Part shown: positions 36,864 to 45,850 of the stretch, piece after piece
How the letters are laid out: each line of letters starts with the position of its first letter
Numbering within the stretch: position 1 is the first letter of the stretch
Origin: UBA4675 sp964601265
GTDB taxonomy: Bacteria > Bacillota > Clostridia > Christensenellales > Borkfalkiaceae
Direction: 5' to 3'
DNA length: 64,000 nucleotides
NCBI GenBank assembly: GCA_964601265.1
Contig: CAZRMT010000003.1
Location: forward strand, 7,036 to 71,035
The notes under the pieces: generated by a model
What the model was told of the DNA's origin: nothing
What the model saw: only the letters and a program-made list of their open reading frames with translations
Databases searched by the model: none
Translations under genes and position numbers: made by a program

Positions 36864-37781
36864 ATGAGTACTTATATAACCAAGATAGACAAAATAGGCG
36901 ACCCCTTCGTAATGCTCGTGGGCGACACGTACTATATGTACGCAACTTCCCCCGCGGAAGCCGACGGTTTTAAGGTTTGGACGAGCGACGATTTAAAAGA
37001 ATGGACTTTAAAAGGACAATGTTACCAAAAAACGGAAGACAGTTTCGGTTGTTGCGATTTTTGGGCGCCCGAAGTTGTTTTCAACAAAAAAACCAAGAAA
37101 TACGTTTTGCATTATTCCGCAAGGGATAAGCAGACGGGCGTTTTAAAAACGGGCGTAGCCGTTGCCGACAGCCCCTTAGGACCTTTCGAGGACGCCGTAA
37201 AGGGTAAGCCGATGTTCGATTTCGGAAAAGATATCGCAACTATCGACGCAACTTGTTTCGTGGACGACGATAATCAAGCGTACTTGTATTTCGTAAAAGA
37301 CTGTTCCATGAACGTTATAAACGGCGTGCATACCTCTCAAATTTTCTGTGCGAAATTAACCGAAGACTATCTTTCGTTGGACGGCGAAATAAAGCTTATA
37401 TCCACCCCCGACCAAGAATGGGAAACGGCGAGAAGCGCCGAGTGGCAGTGGAACGAAGGTCCGTTTATCGTAAAACATAACGGAAAATATTATATGACTT
37501 ATTCGTCAAACTGTTTCGACTGTTGTTATTATTCCGTCGGCGTTGCGGTATCGTCTTCTCCTATGGGCGAATTCGTAAAAGAAAAAGACAACCCCGTTTT
37601 AAGTTATATGGAGGGAATTACCAGCGGACCGGGACACAATATGTTCTTTACCGATAAAAACGGCAATATGACGTGCGCTTATCACGTTCACACCGACAGA
37701 GTTCACCCCGGCGCAGACAGGACCGTTGCCTTTTCGCCTGCCGAATTTAAAGGCGACAAGCTTGTAATCAACTATAAATAA
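36864..37781 (+). CDS. Glycoside hydrolase family 43 enzyme (cytoplasmic)
   Basis: The 305-residue protein is a single five-bladed beta-propeller without signal peptide. The three GH43 acids are visible: Asp13 in KIGDPFVML (general base), Asp in ATIDATCFVDD (pKa modulator) and Glu in WNEGPFIVKH (general acid). Family members cleave alpha-L-arabinofuranosyl or beta-D-xylosyl linkages by inversion. It starts 9 bp after the zinc-ribbon gene, so it is attached to the end of a housekeeping operon, while the giant lipoprotein and sugar importer genes follow it. Intracellular cleavage of imported arabinoxylan-type oligosaccharides is likely; exact substrate unknown. Confidence 0.88.
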   Translation: MSTYITKIDKIGDPFVMLVGDTYYMYATSPAEADGFKVWTSDDLKEWTLKGQCYQKTEDSFGCCDFWAPEVVFNKKTKKYVLHYSARDKQTGVLKTGVAVADSPLGPFEDAVKGKPMFDFGKDIATIDATCFVDDDNQAYLYFVKDCSMNVINGVHTSQIFCAKLTEDYLSLDGEIKLISTPDQEWETARSAEWQWNEGPFIVKHNGKYYMTYSSNCFDCCYYSVGVAVSSSPMGEFVKEKDNPVLSYMEGITSGPGHNMFFTDKNGNMTCAYHVHTDRVHPGADRTVAFSPAEFKGDKLVINYK

Positions 37782-37788
37782 TCGTTAA

Positions 37789-37818
37789 GTTTTCCGCAAT
37801 CTTTCGGTTGCGGAAAAC
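37789..37818 (+). terminator. Terminator hairpin after the GH43 gene
   Basis: An 11-bp stem (37789-37799 with 37808-37818) lies 8 bp after the stop codon; T runs follow only at 37833-37847, so efficiency is uncertain. Confidence 0.6.
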
Positions 37819-37930
37819 GTTATAAAAGGGCGTTTTTTAATTTTTTTAACTCATTTTATTAAGAATAAAAAGGAAAAATACGTCATTAAAATTTCGCACG
37901 TAAAATTTTTTCGCAAAAAGTATGGAAAAA

Positions 37931-37960
37931 TTGAAAAATATATAGTATAATTGCTATAAT
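37931..37960 (+). promoter_or_regulatory. Promoter of the giant lipoprotein gene
   Basis: TTGAAA (37931-37936) and TATAAT (37955-37960) are 18 bp apart, and TGCTATAAT is an extended -10 box. The leader of about 65 bases has no recognised riboswitch. Confidence 0.75.
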
Positions 37961-38034
37961 TATTATTATAGTGAATTACTATGCGGTGAAGAATTAAACT
38001 AAACCGCCGTAAAGAGAATTATTTGGAGGAGAGT

Positions 38035-41000
38035 ATGAAAAAATCAAAGATTTTAGTCTTATTATTGATTTTTTTACTTGCGTTGTCTGCTTTTGCCTGT
38101 TCTTCGGGCGTAAACGTAGACGATTATTCCGTTACGACGAGCGATACCGAGGAGCCTTCCTCGTCGTCAAGTACGGTAACGCCCGCAGACGAGAGAGATT
38201 ATAAAATAATCGTCGGCGAGTGCGAAAACGGTAGCGTCACGGTAGAAGGTAACGCTCAAACCGCCAAAAAGGGCGAAACGGTCGTTTTCGTGGTCGGAGC
38301 GGATTCGGGTTACGAGCTTGCTTGGATAAAGGTTAACGACGGAAACGATTTAAAGAGTAAAGTCGTATCGGGCAAGTTGTCGGTCGTTATGCCCGAAATG
38401 GATATAACCGTAACGGCAAAGTTCGGCGAAACGGGAAAAATCAACAGTTCTTCCTACGCTCCCGTAAAAGACGATACTCAAAAAGAAGACAATTTATTCT
38501 CCGCCGTAAGAGAAACCGCCCAAAACGGTCAATTTACGCTTTCTGCGTATAACGAAATTCGTTACGGCAACACGGTAAATGTTACCGCTACGCCTAATGA
38601 AGGGTACAAGGTAAAAGAAGTTACCGTAACCACGAGAGAAAACAATCCTCAAACCGTAACGGTACACGGAAACCATAACGATTGGGCTTTCGTAATGCCA
38701 AAAGCCAACGTCAACGTAAAAGTTACTTTCGAAAAAGAGCTTTACGAAGTTACCGTTGCCACGGTCGAGGGCGTTAAAATAACTTTAAACAAAACTTCCG
38801 CTTACTTCGGCGACGAGATTTCTATTACCGACGTAACGGTTGACGACGGATACACTTTACTCCGTATAGAAGCTAACGGCGTTGTCGTTACCGACGACAA
38901 ATTTACTATGCCCGCAAGCTCCGTTACCTTAAAGGCGTTTGTCGAAAAACAAAAATATACCGTTACCGTAGGCACGCACGCTCACGGACAAGTGGAGATA
39001 GAGGGTGGATTAGAACACGAATTCGGAGAAACCGTCGTCATAAGTCTTACCCCCGACGAAAATTATCAGCTTGACGGAATAGAAGTCGTTACCGACGGTG
39101 CGCAAACCGTACCGCTTAACGGTTTAACGTTCGTAATGCCTTCCGAAAACGTTCATATAGTTATCTCGTTTAAAGAGGCGACGGCGAAGTACGATATTAC
39201 GATAAATACCGTTGAACACGGAAAAATCACCGCCGATAAAGAACAAGCGGTGTTCGGTGAAAAGGTTACTTTAACCGCCACGCCCGACGACAGGTACGAA
39301 CTCGATTTAATTAGCGTAAAAGCGGGAACTACCGATGTTGTGGTTACCAACAACTCGTTCGCTATGCCCGAAAGCAACGTTGAAGTAACGGCTACTTTCG
39401 TTGAAAAGAGTTATCCCGTAACGGTTGTGTCCGCAAGCGGTTCCACAGACTTAAAAACGCAATATAAATGGGGCGAAAAGGTTACTTTCACCGTTACCCC
39501 CGACGACGGTTACGAAGTTTCCTCCGTTACTTTAAAGGTTGAAGGGCAAACGGCTCAAACGCTTACACGCCTTTCTACGGGTTACGAGTTTACCATGCCC
39601 GAAGCAAACGTTCAAATAAGCGTAAGCTACGTCGTAAAGAAATATGTGTTGATTATTTCCGAAACCACTAACGGAAGCGTTAGCGTGTCTAATACGGGTT
39701 CGGAATTCGCCGAGGGAGAACTTATCTCCGTGTTGGTAGAGCCGAACGAAGGGTACTACTTAAAGAGTCTTACCTATAACAACGTAGATATATTAAACGA
39801 AAAACAATTCACTATGCCTGCGGGTACGGTTACCATAAAAGCCGAGTTTGAAAAGAGGTCTTACAAAGTTACCGTTGACGTTACTAGCGGAGACGGTAGC
39901 GGAAGCGTTACGGCAACTACTTATAACCCGTTGTATAAAGACAGCGTAACTTTGACTATTACGCCTGCTAGCGGTTTTGCTTTAACGCAAATTTACGTAA
40001 AGGGCGTTGACGTTACTTCTCAAATAGTAAACGGAACGTACACCTTTGAAATGCCCGCTTCCGACGTGGGTGTAACGGCTGTGTTCGAAACCAGTGCTTT
40101 TGCAATCAACGTTAATCAACCCGAAGTCGGCGGAACTATTTCTTCCACTTTAACTAGTGCTAGATATAACGCCGAAGTGGTTTTGAGTATCGAGCTCGAC
40201 AAGGGATATTCGTTGACAAACTTTGTCGTAACCCGTGTATCCGACGGCGAAACCGTCGAGTTGACCAAGGTTAGCGATACTTCTTATAAATTCCTTATGC
40301 CTTCTGGCAACGTTAACGTAACGGCTGTAACCGAAAAAGTACCTTACGCCGTAAGCGTAACGGTAAACGGCGAGGGCGGAACGGCTAGCGCGGATAAAAC
40401 CACGGCTTATTATAACGACGAGGTAACTTTGACTATAACCCCCGAAAACGGATATAGATTAAAGAGCGTAACGGGCGTTACGGTAGACGCAAACAATAAG
40501 TTTACTATGCCCGCAAGCATGGTTGCCGTTGTAATCGAGTTTGAAAAGATACCTTATAATATAAATACTACCGTCACGGGCGGAGTGGGCGGAACCGTAG
40601 AAGTTAAATCTACCGCAGTTAACGGCGAAGTCGTTACCGTTACCGTAACCCCCGCAACGGGATATAAGTTAAAGAGTTTAACGGGCGTAACGCTCCAAGA
40701 AGGCAAGTTTACAATGCCCGCTGAAAACGTTACTATTACCGTCGAGTTCGAACTTATCGAGTATACCTTATCTATAAAGGTAGACGGCGGAAACGGAACC
40801 GCTTCTGTTAAGGATAATAAAACTTCCGCAACGTATAACGAAACTATTAGCGTAATCGCAACGCCTGAAAACGGCTACGTGTTAGATACTGTAAAGGTAA
40901 ACGGAACGCCAATTTCGGGAACTTCGTTCAGTATGCCCGCAGTCAACGCGGAAATCGTGGTAACCTTTAAAGTGGGCACCGTTACCGTTAGTGCGGGAAC

Positions 41001-43467
41001 TTGCACGAACGGAAGCGTATCTATAAGCCCGAGCGGAACGGTTTCCTACGGGGCGACCATAACGCTTACGGCAACGCCTAGCACGGGTTACGAATTAGAT
41101 TACTTTACCGCAAACGGCGAAAAAATCACCGGGGGGGGGTCGACTTATACGGTCACCACCAACGTTGAGTTTAAAGCGGTATTTAAAGCTAAAACTTGCA
41201 CTTTAACCGTAAACCATAAGTGCGGAGATACCGTTTTACAAACCGAAACCAAGTCTATGACTTTCGGTACGAGCACTACGGTAAGCGCTAAGACTTTCGA
41301 CGGGTACACCGCAAGCAGTTCTTCTATAAACGTTACTATGGATACTGTCGGTAAAACGGTAACTATTTCCTACACCAAAAATAATTATACCTTAACGGTA
41401 CAACACATAATTCAAGGCGACGGCTCTGCTTTTGCCAACACCGAAACTTACACCGTTGCTTACGGCGACAAAAAGACGGTTAACCCCGTAAGCCTTACCG
41501 CCTACAACGGACTTATCAAGGCTAGCGAAGGCTCTAAAACCATTACTATGGGCGCAAGTTCCCAAACGGTAACGTACGCATACTCTTTGGATAGCACCAA
41601 AAAGTTCTCGTCTGGTTCTTCTACGGGCGCAATCCCCGTAATAACCGCTAAAACGGGCTTCTCGGTAACCTACAAAATAACCGATGATACGGCTTATAGT
41701 ATAGGCGACTGGTGTAAAGTTTTCTCTATTAAAAACGCCAACGTCTTTACGGGTTGTATTAACTGGTTTGACGATAACGGAACTTTCGTGGACGATTGGT
41801 GGGACGGAGTTCACGGACACGGCAATAACGACGCTTACGGAACGACTTATAACTACGACGCCGCTATAAAAGAGGGTTGCGTTTACACGATTTCGTTCAA
41901 TACCGACGGCTCTATCGACTGGTACAGAAACGGTTTAAGGGTACTGTACTTCGATGCGACTACAAAAAACAACACCAAAACTATTAGCGACTACGTTTCG
42001 TTTATGATTAGCGGAGCTAAGAGTAGCGGTATCAAGTTTGAAAACGGAGCTCAAACTAACGACAGCGGAACCATATTAAATAAAACCAACGTTTCCGATT
42101 GTTATATCGGCTACGCCGTTGATAAAAAGACGGTAACCGTAAGCTATTCATTCTCCGGTACCGACGAAATTTCGAGAGGCAACAGTGTTTACTATATGGC
42201 TCCGGGGTTTGCCTACACCTTTAACACGGCAATGAGCGGTTATACTGCGTCTAAATCTTCCGTAGTTACGGGAACGGGAACGAGTGCGGAAAGTTACAGC
42301 GTAACCTACACGAGAAACGCAACTACGTCAACTAGCGTGCTATCCACTCCTGTACTCGTTGCAAGGAAAGGTATTACGGGCGTAAGCGGACTTGTAAAAG
42401 TTAACGGAATTTCCGACGACTTCTTTATGCAAGCAAAACTTACCGACGTTTATCAAATGCAAACCGCTGCCGACAGCTGGAGAGCTATTCTTGTTGGAAT
42501 TTACAACACTTCCGACAATTCTCTCGGAAGATATTTAAGGTTTGACAGATACAGTTGGAGTATAGGTGCTCCTTACGGCGAATGGACTCAAGGTTATACG
42601 GGAATGGCTTCCGTACTTCAAAGCGTAATGCAAGGCAGGTCCGATATACTTATCACTATAACCAAAACGGGAACCACGGTAGTTGTCGGATACAAGGTTT
42701 ACTCTTACGCAAAATCCACCGCTTACTATATGGACTTCCTTTTCGAAAGCGTTTCGGGAACAGTAGACGTAGGCTTCGGTGGAGAAGACTGTACTTATAC
42801 GTTAGAGTATATCAATATGGAAAAATCTACGGGTACCGTCGCAGTGGATACTTCCGCAATGGGTACGACTATTTACAATAAAGACAATACCAACGGAAAT
42901 TGGACCGACGGAAGAGTAAGAACCACTATAAGAACGGGATTAACGGGCAATTTCAACGCCACCATAAATCTATATCAACTCACTTACAGTTCGGGATTAA
43001 GTTATGCCGACGCCAAATGGAGAAGCGCGATACTTGCAATTTACGGCTGGTGTGATTATTCTCATGTTACAGTGCTTCGTCAAGACGGACACTGGTGGTG
43101 TGATCCGAATAATAATGCTAGTGCCCAAGATACGGGCAACAGCGTAGCGGTAAGTTCTAGCGATACTTCTATGTTTACGGGCAACACCGATAACAGTACG
43201 GGTACTAAATTTGCGGATATTACACGCAATGCGTATATTCAAATTACGGTAGTCGGTACCAACGTAGGTACTTCTAGCGGTAAAATAGTGGTGACTTACT
43301 ATATCAATTCCTTAAACCCCGACTATAAAAACACGCAGTACTGGTTAAAGTACGAAATCAGCGGAGTTACGAGAAGCCATAACGACGGCTCTAACACTTC
43401 TTCTATCGACCTAGTGATGTTGTGCGAATTTAGTTCTTACGTCGTATACTCTTCGAGCGTTTCCTAA
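38035..43467 (+). CDS. Giant InlB-type repeat lipoprotein with C-terminal lectin-like modules
   Basis: The 1,810-residue protein has a lipoprotein signal peptide (lipobox LSAFAC, Cys about 22) and a Ser/Thr-rich linker. Then come 12 clear repeats of about 70-80 residues, each ending in a pattern like FTMPASNVTVTAEFEK and containing a GY-x-L/V-K turn; these are divergent InlB B-type repeats. A degenerate repeat 13 holds the nine-G run at residue 1033. Beyond it are two MucBP-like modules (about 1050-1180) and three beta-sandwich modules resembling LamG or carbohydrate-binding domains (about 1190-1810, with WCKVFSIKN, SWRAILVGIYN and KWRSAILAIYGW at comparable places). A surface protein that binds polysaccharide for the importer genes downstream is the best guess. 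ATG at 38035 follows TTGGAGGAG. Confidence 0.85.
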   Translation: MKKSKILVLLLIFLLALSAFACSSGVNVDDYSVTTSDTEEPSSSSSTVTPADERDYKIIVGECENGSVTVEGNAQTAKKGETVVFVVGADSGYELAWIKVNDGNDLKSKVVSGKLSVVMPEMDITVTAKFGETGKINSSSYAPVKDDTQKEDNLFSAVRETAQNGQFTLSAYNEIRYGNTVNVTATPNEGYKVKEVTVTTRENNPQTVTVHGNHNDWAFVMPKANVNVKVTFEKELYEVTVATVEGVKITLNKTSAYFGDEISITDVTVDDGYTLLRIEANGVVVTDDKFTMPASSVTLKAFVEKQKYTVTVGTHAHGQVEIEGGLEHEFGETVVISLTPDENYQLDGIEVVTDGAQTVPLNGLTFVMPSENVHIVISFKEATAKYDITINTVEHGKITADKEQAVFGEKVTLTATPDDRYELDLISVKAGTTDVVVTNNSFAMPESNVEVTATFVEKSYPVTVVSASGSTDLKTQYKWGEKVTFTVTPDDGYEVSSVTLKVEGQTAQTLTRLSTGYEFTMPEANVQISVSYVVKKYVLIISETTNGSVSVSNTGSEFAEGELISVLVEPNEGYYLKSLTYNNVDILNEKQFTMPAGTVTIKAEFEKRSYKVTVDVTSGDGSGSVTATTYNPLYKDSVTLTITPASGFALTQIYVKGVDVTSQIVNGTYTFEMPASDVGVTAVFETSAFAINVNQPEVGGTISSTLTSARYNAEVVLSIELDKGYSLTNFVVTRVSDGETVELTKVSDTSYKFLMPSGNVNVTAVTEKVPYAVSVTVNGEGGTASADKTTAYYNDEVTLTITPENGYRLKSVTGVTVDANNKFTMPASMVAVVIEFEKIPYNINTTVTGGVGGTVEVKSTAVNGEVVTVTVTPATGYKLKSLTGVTLQEGKFTMPAENVTITVEFELIEYTLSIKVDGGNGTASVKDNKTSATYNETISVIATPENGYVLDTVKVNGTPISGTSFSMPAVNAEIVVTFKVGTVTVSAGTCTNGSVSISPSGTVSYGATITLTATPSTGYELDYFTANGEKITGGGSTYTVTTNVEFKAVFKAKTCTLTVNHKCGDTVLQTETKSMTFGTSTTVSAKTFDGYTASSSSINVTMDTVGKTVTISYTKNNYTLTVQHIIQGDGSAFANTETYTVAYGDKKTVNPVSLTAYNGLIKASEGSKTITMGASSQTVTYAYSLDSTKKFSSGSSTGAIPVITAKTGFSVTYKITDDTAYSIGDWCKVFSIKNANVFTGCINWFDDNGTFVDDWWDGVHGHGNNDAYGTTYNYDAAIKEGCVYTISFNTDGSIDWYRNGLRVLYFDATTKNNTKTISDYVSFMISGAKSSGIKFENGAQTNDSGTILNKTNVSDCYIGYAVDKKTVTVSYSFSGTDEISRGNSVYYMAPGFAYTFNTAMSGYTASKSSVVTGTGTSAESYSVTYTRNATTSTSVLSTPVLVARKGITGVSGLVKVNGISDDFFMQAKLTDVYQMQTAADSWRAILVGIYNTSDNSLGRYLRFDRYSWSIGAPYGEWTQGYTGMASVLQSVMQGRSDILITITKTGTTVVVGYKVYSYAKSTAYYMDFLFESVSGTVDVGFGGEDCTYTLEYINMEKSTGTVAVDTSAMGTTIYNKDNTNGNWTDGRVRTTIRTGLTGNFNATINLYQLTYSSGLSYADAKWRSAILAIYGWCDYSHVTVLRQDGHWWCDPNNNASAQDTGNSVAVSSSDTSMFTGNTDNSTGTKFADITRNAYIQITVVGTNVGTSSGKIVVTYYINSLNPDYKNTQYWLKYEISGVTRSHNDGSNTSSIDLVMLCEFSSYVVYSSSVS
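41131..41139 (+). repeat. Run of nine G inside the giant lipoprotein gene
   Basis: The run codes for three Gly in the present in-frame state. With ten G the frame meets TGA after about 12 codons; with eight G it meets TAA after about 25 codons. Either change would remove the C-terminal 775 or so residues. Confidence 0.95.
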
Positions 43468-43478
43468 TTAAAACTTTA

Positions 43479-43515
43479 AGAAAGAGCAGAACTCCTTTCG
43501 GATTTTGCTCTTTCT
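43479..43515 (+). promoter_or_regulatory. Hairpin after the giant lipoprotein gene
   Basis: Arms AGAAAGAGCA (43479-43488) and TGCTCTTTCT (43506-43515) form a 10-bp stem 12 bp after the stop codon. No T run follows on the plus strand, so it may protect the mRNA 3' end rather than terminate. Confidence 0.55.
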
Positions 43516-43577
43516 AAAAAAATTATACTATCAAAAACTTAATTTTCAAAAAGTAGAAATTAATTTTAAATTTGATA

Positions 43578-43616
43578 TTGACAAAGAGTGGTTTTTGGTA
43601 TATAGTTGTTATATAC
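43578..43616 (+). promoter_or_regulatory. Upstream promoter with overlapping dyad operator for the sugar importer
   Basis: TTGACA (43578-43583) and TATAGT (43601-43606) are 17 bp apart. A perfect dyad, GTATATA-N5-TATATAC (43598-43616), covers the -10 box and start site, where a repressor would block transcription. The regulator is unknown. Confidence 0.6.
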
Positions 43617-43656
43617 ACAAAATTATGCTTTTCTGCAAAAAACACCTTAAAAAGGT

Positions 43657-43684
43657 TTGAATTTTTAAAAAATTGTGTTATAAT
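43657..43684 (+). promoter_or_regulatory. Downstream promoter of the sugar importer
   Basis: TTGAAT (43657-43662), 16-bp spacer and TATAAT (43679-43684) with the extended form TGTTATAAT, about 70 bp before the start codon. Confidence 0.55.
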
Positions 43685-43753
43685 AATTAAAGCGAATTTT
43701 TGTCTTTCGACTTATAAGGTCGTTTGACTTATAAAAAATGGAGGATTTTTATT

Positions 43754-45769
43754 ATGAAAGGTAAATCAAGAATACTTTGCTTAATTTTAAGTTTAGTGTT
43801 TGTATTTGCTATCGGTTTCACCGCTTGTGGCGGTGGCGGTGGCTCGGGTTCGACGAGTTCTTCGTCTAAACCTTCGTCCAAGCCTACGAGTTCATCGGCT
43901 TCTTCGAGTAGCAGTGCTTCCGGTGGCGGTTTTGACTGGGGTGACGACGACGACAAAATCGTTATCGCTTTCTACGGTGACGGTGAAGACGTTGAAAAAA
44001 GAGTTTTCGGTAGCCTTGTAGATCAATATAACGCAGAAGGACATACCTATAACGGAAAGACCATTGCGGTTGACTATAACGACGTTTCTAACGTTATGGA
44101 ATCTATTTCCACTTCTTTAGGAACCGCTTATTGTCCCGAAGTATTTTACGTGGGCGACGGACAATATAAACAATACGTTGAGTCTGGTTTCCTTGCTAAC
44201 CTTAACGAATTCGTAAACGGTTCTAACGGTATCGACTATACCGAAATGTGGCCGTCTATTTACGACAGATATTTCTATTCTACCACCAACCACCGTGCAG
44301 GTGAAAATGCCGACAGCAACGGAGCTTGGTATGGTATGCCTAAGGATATTGGTCCTACGGTTATGTTCTATAACGAAGACCAACTTAAAGCTGCTGGAAT
44401 TCACGTTATAAGCGTTGCTGAAGAAGACCTTGATAGATTTAATGAGGGAGAAACCTTTACCAGAGGAGAGATAGAATATAGTAAAAACAACGTTCCTTAT
44501 TACGGACAAGATACAGGCGTACAAATATACGGAACCGTAGGCGTTTACGGATATTTTGTTGACGAAGAAGGTCAAAAATTCATCAACAACAAAATCGCTA
44601 TGAGTTGGGACGAAATCGTCGAAGTTGCAAAAGTTATAGCTAGTGCCGTAAGAAAAACCAATTCTCAATTCCAAGGCGGATACTTCACCGAATGGTGGTT
44701 CAACTACGGTTGGAGCGTAGGCGGTAACTGTATCGAATACGTTGAGTCCACTAGTAGCGAATACGAAGGAGGTTTCTACGACTTCACTTTGGTTGACGAT
44801 ACTAAAAACTTTATCGTAATCGACGAAAACGGTTTCGACGTTAACGGAAATCACTACGATAAAGGCGAAATCATTTCTTACAACGACAAACTTATCAACG
44901 AAGAAGAAATCGCAGGTTCTTCAGTTAACCAAAATAGAGCTAGCAGAGCTCAATACGATTCTTCTATCGGATATTCTAACCAAGCTAACGACGAAGTCGT
45001 AGGCGGAGGAAAATTACAAGTTCTTCCTTCTCAAAGAGAAGCGTTTACCGAATTCGTAAGACTTTCCGCAGCAACCAACGTTGACATTGACGGAACTAAC
45101 GGTTATCAAGTAACTCCTACTCCTTCCTCTTTGGGTTCGGACGGTGCTAAGAGTAAAGAATTCTTATCGGGAAACCTTAACTTCTTGGTTGACGGAAGAT
45201 GGAATGTTACCACGTTCAGAGAACAAGCAACTTTCGCTTGGGACGTTGCTCCGCTTCCGATTTACAGAACTTACAATAACGACAACGGTACTTTCTCTAT
45301 CGATAGAACCGTTAAAAACCAAGGCGTAATCGCGGGACACAGCGGATCTGTTTCGTTGGCTATAAGCGCTACCGCTTCCGACGAGAAGAAAGCCGCCGCT
45401 TGGGATTTCGTTAAATTTATCGCAGGCGAAGACGGACAGAAAGCTCAATCTTTACAAGGATTTGCTATTCCTTCTCAAATGTCTATCGCTAAAGACACCA
45501 CTAGCGGTGTATTCCTTAACCAAAGAGACGATAACGGTAAGTTACTTAGACCTTACAATGCAGAAGTGTTTATCGACGCCGCTATGTACGAAGGCGAAGG
45601 TGACTGGGCGTTCTTAAAGACCGGTTCTAAGTGGATTGATAACTGGGCGGGCGCTTTAAACAACCAAGTTAGAAACGGAACTATGTCCTTTGAACAATTT
45701 GTTAACTGTGCAGACTTTACCGATACTTTTGCGGTAATTAAAGAATACACTATGGTTGGAAAATCCTAA
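43754..45769 (+). CDS. Sugar-binding lipoprotein of an ABC importer (family 1 SBP)
   Basis: The 671-residue precursor has a lipoprotein signal (GFTAC, Cys about 22) followed by a Gly stretch and a long Ser/Pro linker to about residue 55. The binding fold starts at KIVIAFYGDGEDVEKR and shows family 1 features: GAWYGMPKDIGPTVMFYNEDQL in the first lobe, NFLVDGRWNVTTFRE, and a late helix AAAWDFVKFIAGEDGQKAQS. At over 600 residues it is longer than MalE-type proteins, as for those that bind larger oligosaccharides. Ribosome binding site ATGGAGGATTT. The two permeases follow; a GH43 and a giant lipoprotein lie upstream. Confidence 0.92.
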   Translation: MKGKSRILCLILSLVFVFAIGFTACGGGGGSGSTSSSSKPSSKPTSSSASSSSSASGGGFDWGDDDDKIVIAFYGDGEDVEKRVFGSLVDQYNAEGHTYNGKTIAVDYNDVSNVMESISTSLGTAYCPEVFYVGDGQYKQYVESGFLANLNEFVNGSNGIDYTEMWPSIYDRYFYSTTNHRAGENADSNGAWYGMPKDIGPTVMFYNEDQLKAAGIHVISVAEEDLDRFNEGETFTRGEIEYSKNNVPYYGQDTGVQIYGTVGVYGYFVDEEGQKFINNKIAMSWDEIVEVAKVIASAVRKTNSQFQGGYFTEWWFNYGWSVGGNCIEYVESTSSEYEGGFYDFTLVDDTKNFIVIDENGFDVNGNHYDKGEIISYNDKLINEEEIAGSSVNQNRASRAQYDSSIGYSNQANDEVVGGGKLQVLPSQREAFTEFVRLSAATNVDIDGTNGYQVTPTPSSLGSDGAKSKEFLSGNLNFLVDGRWNVTTFREQATFAWDVAPLPIYRTYNNDNGTFSIDRTVKNQGVIAGHSGSVSLAISATASDEKKAAAWDFVKFIAGEDGQKAQSLQGFAIPSQMSIAKDTTSGVFLNQRDDNGKLLRPYNAEVFIDAAMYEGEGDWAFLKTGSKWIDNWAGALNNQVRNGTMSFEQFVNCADFTDTFAVIKEYTMVGKS

Positions 45770-45798
45770 CAACAGTAAATATTGTATTAAAAGTTATG

Positions 45799-45828
45799 CA
45801 AAGGTATAACTCACGGGTTATACCTTTG
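45799..45828 (+). promoter_or_regulatory. Intercistronic hairpin between binding protein and permease genes
   Basis: A 12-bp perfect stem (45799-45810 with 45817-45828) without a T run. As in malE-malF, it would keep the binding-protein message more abundant than that of the permeases. Confidence 0.7.
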
Positions 45829-45850
45829 ATAATTTCTTATAGAGGTGTCT

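Noticed and set aside
41392..41820. Open frame antisense to the giant lipoprotein gene
   Set aside because: Antisense of a real gene, no ribosome binding site or promoter.
44117..44854. 245-codon frame antisense to the sugar-binding lipoprotein gene
   Set aside because: The sense protein has full lipoprotein and binding-protein features; the antisense frame has none.
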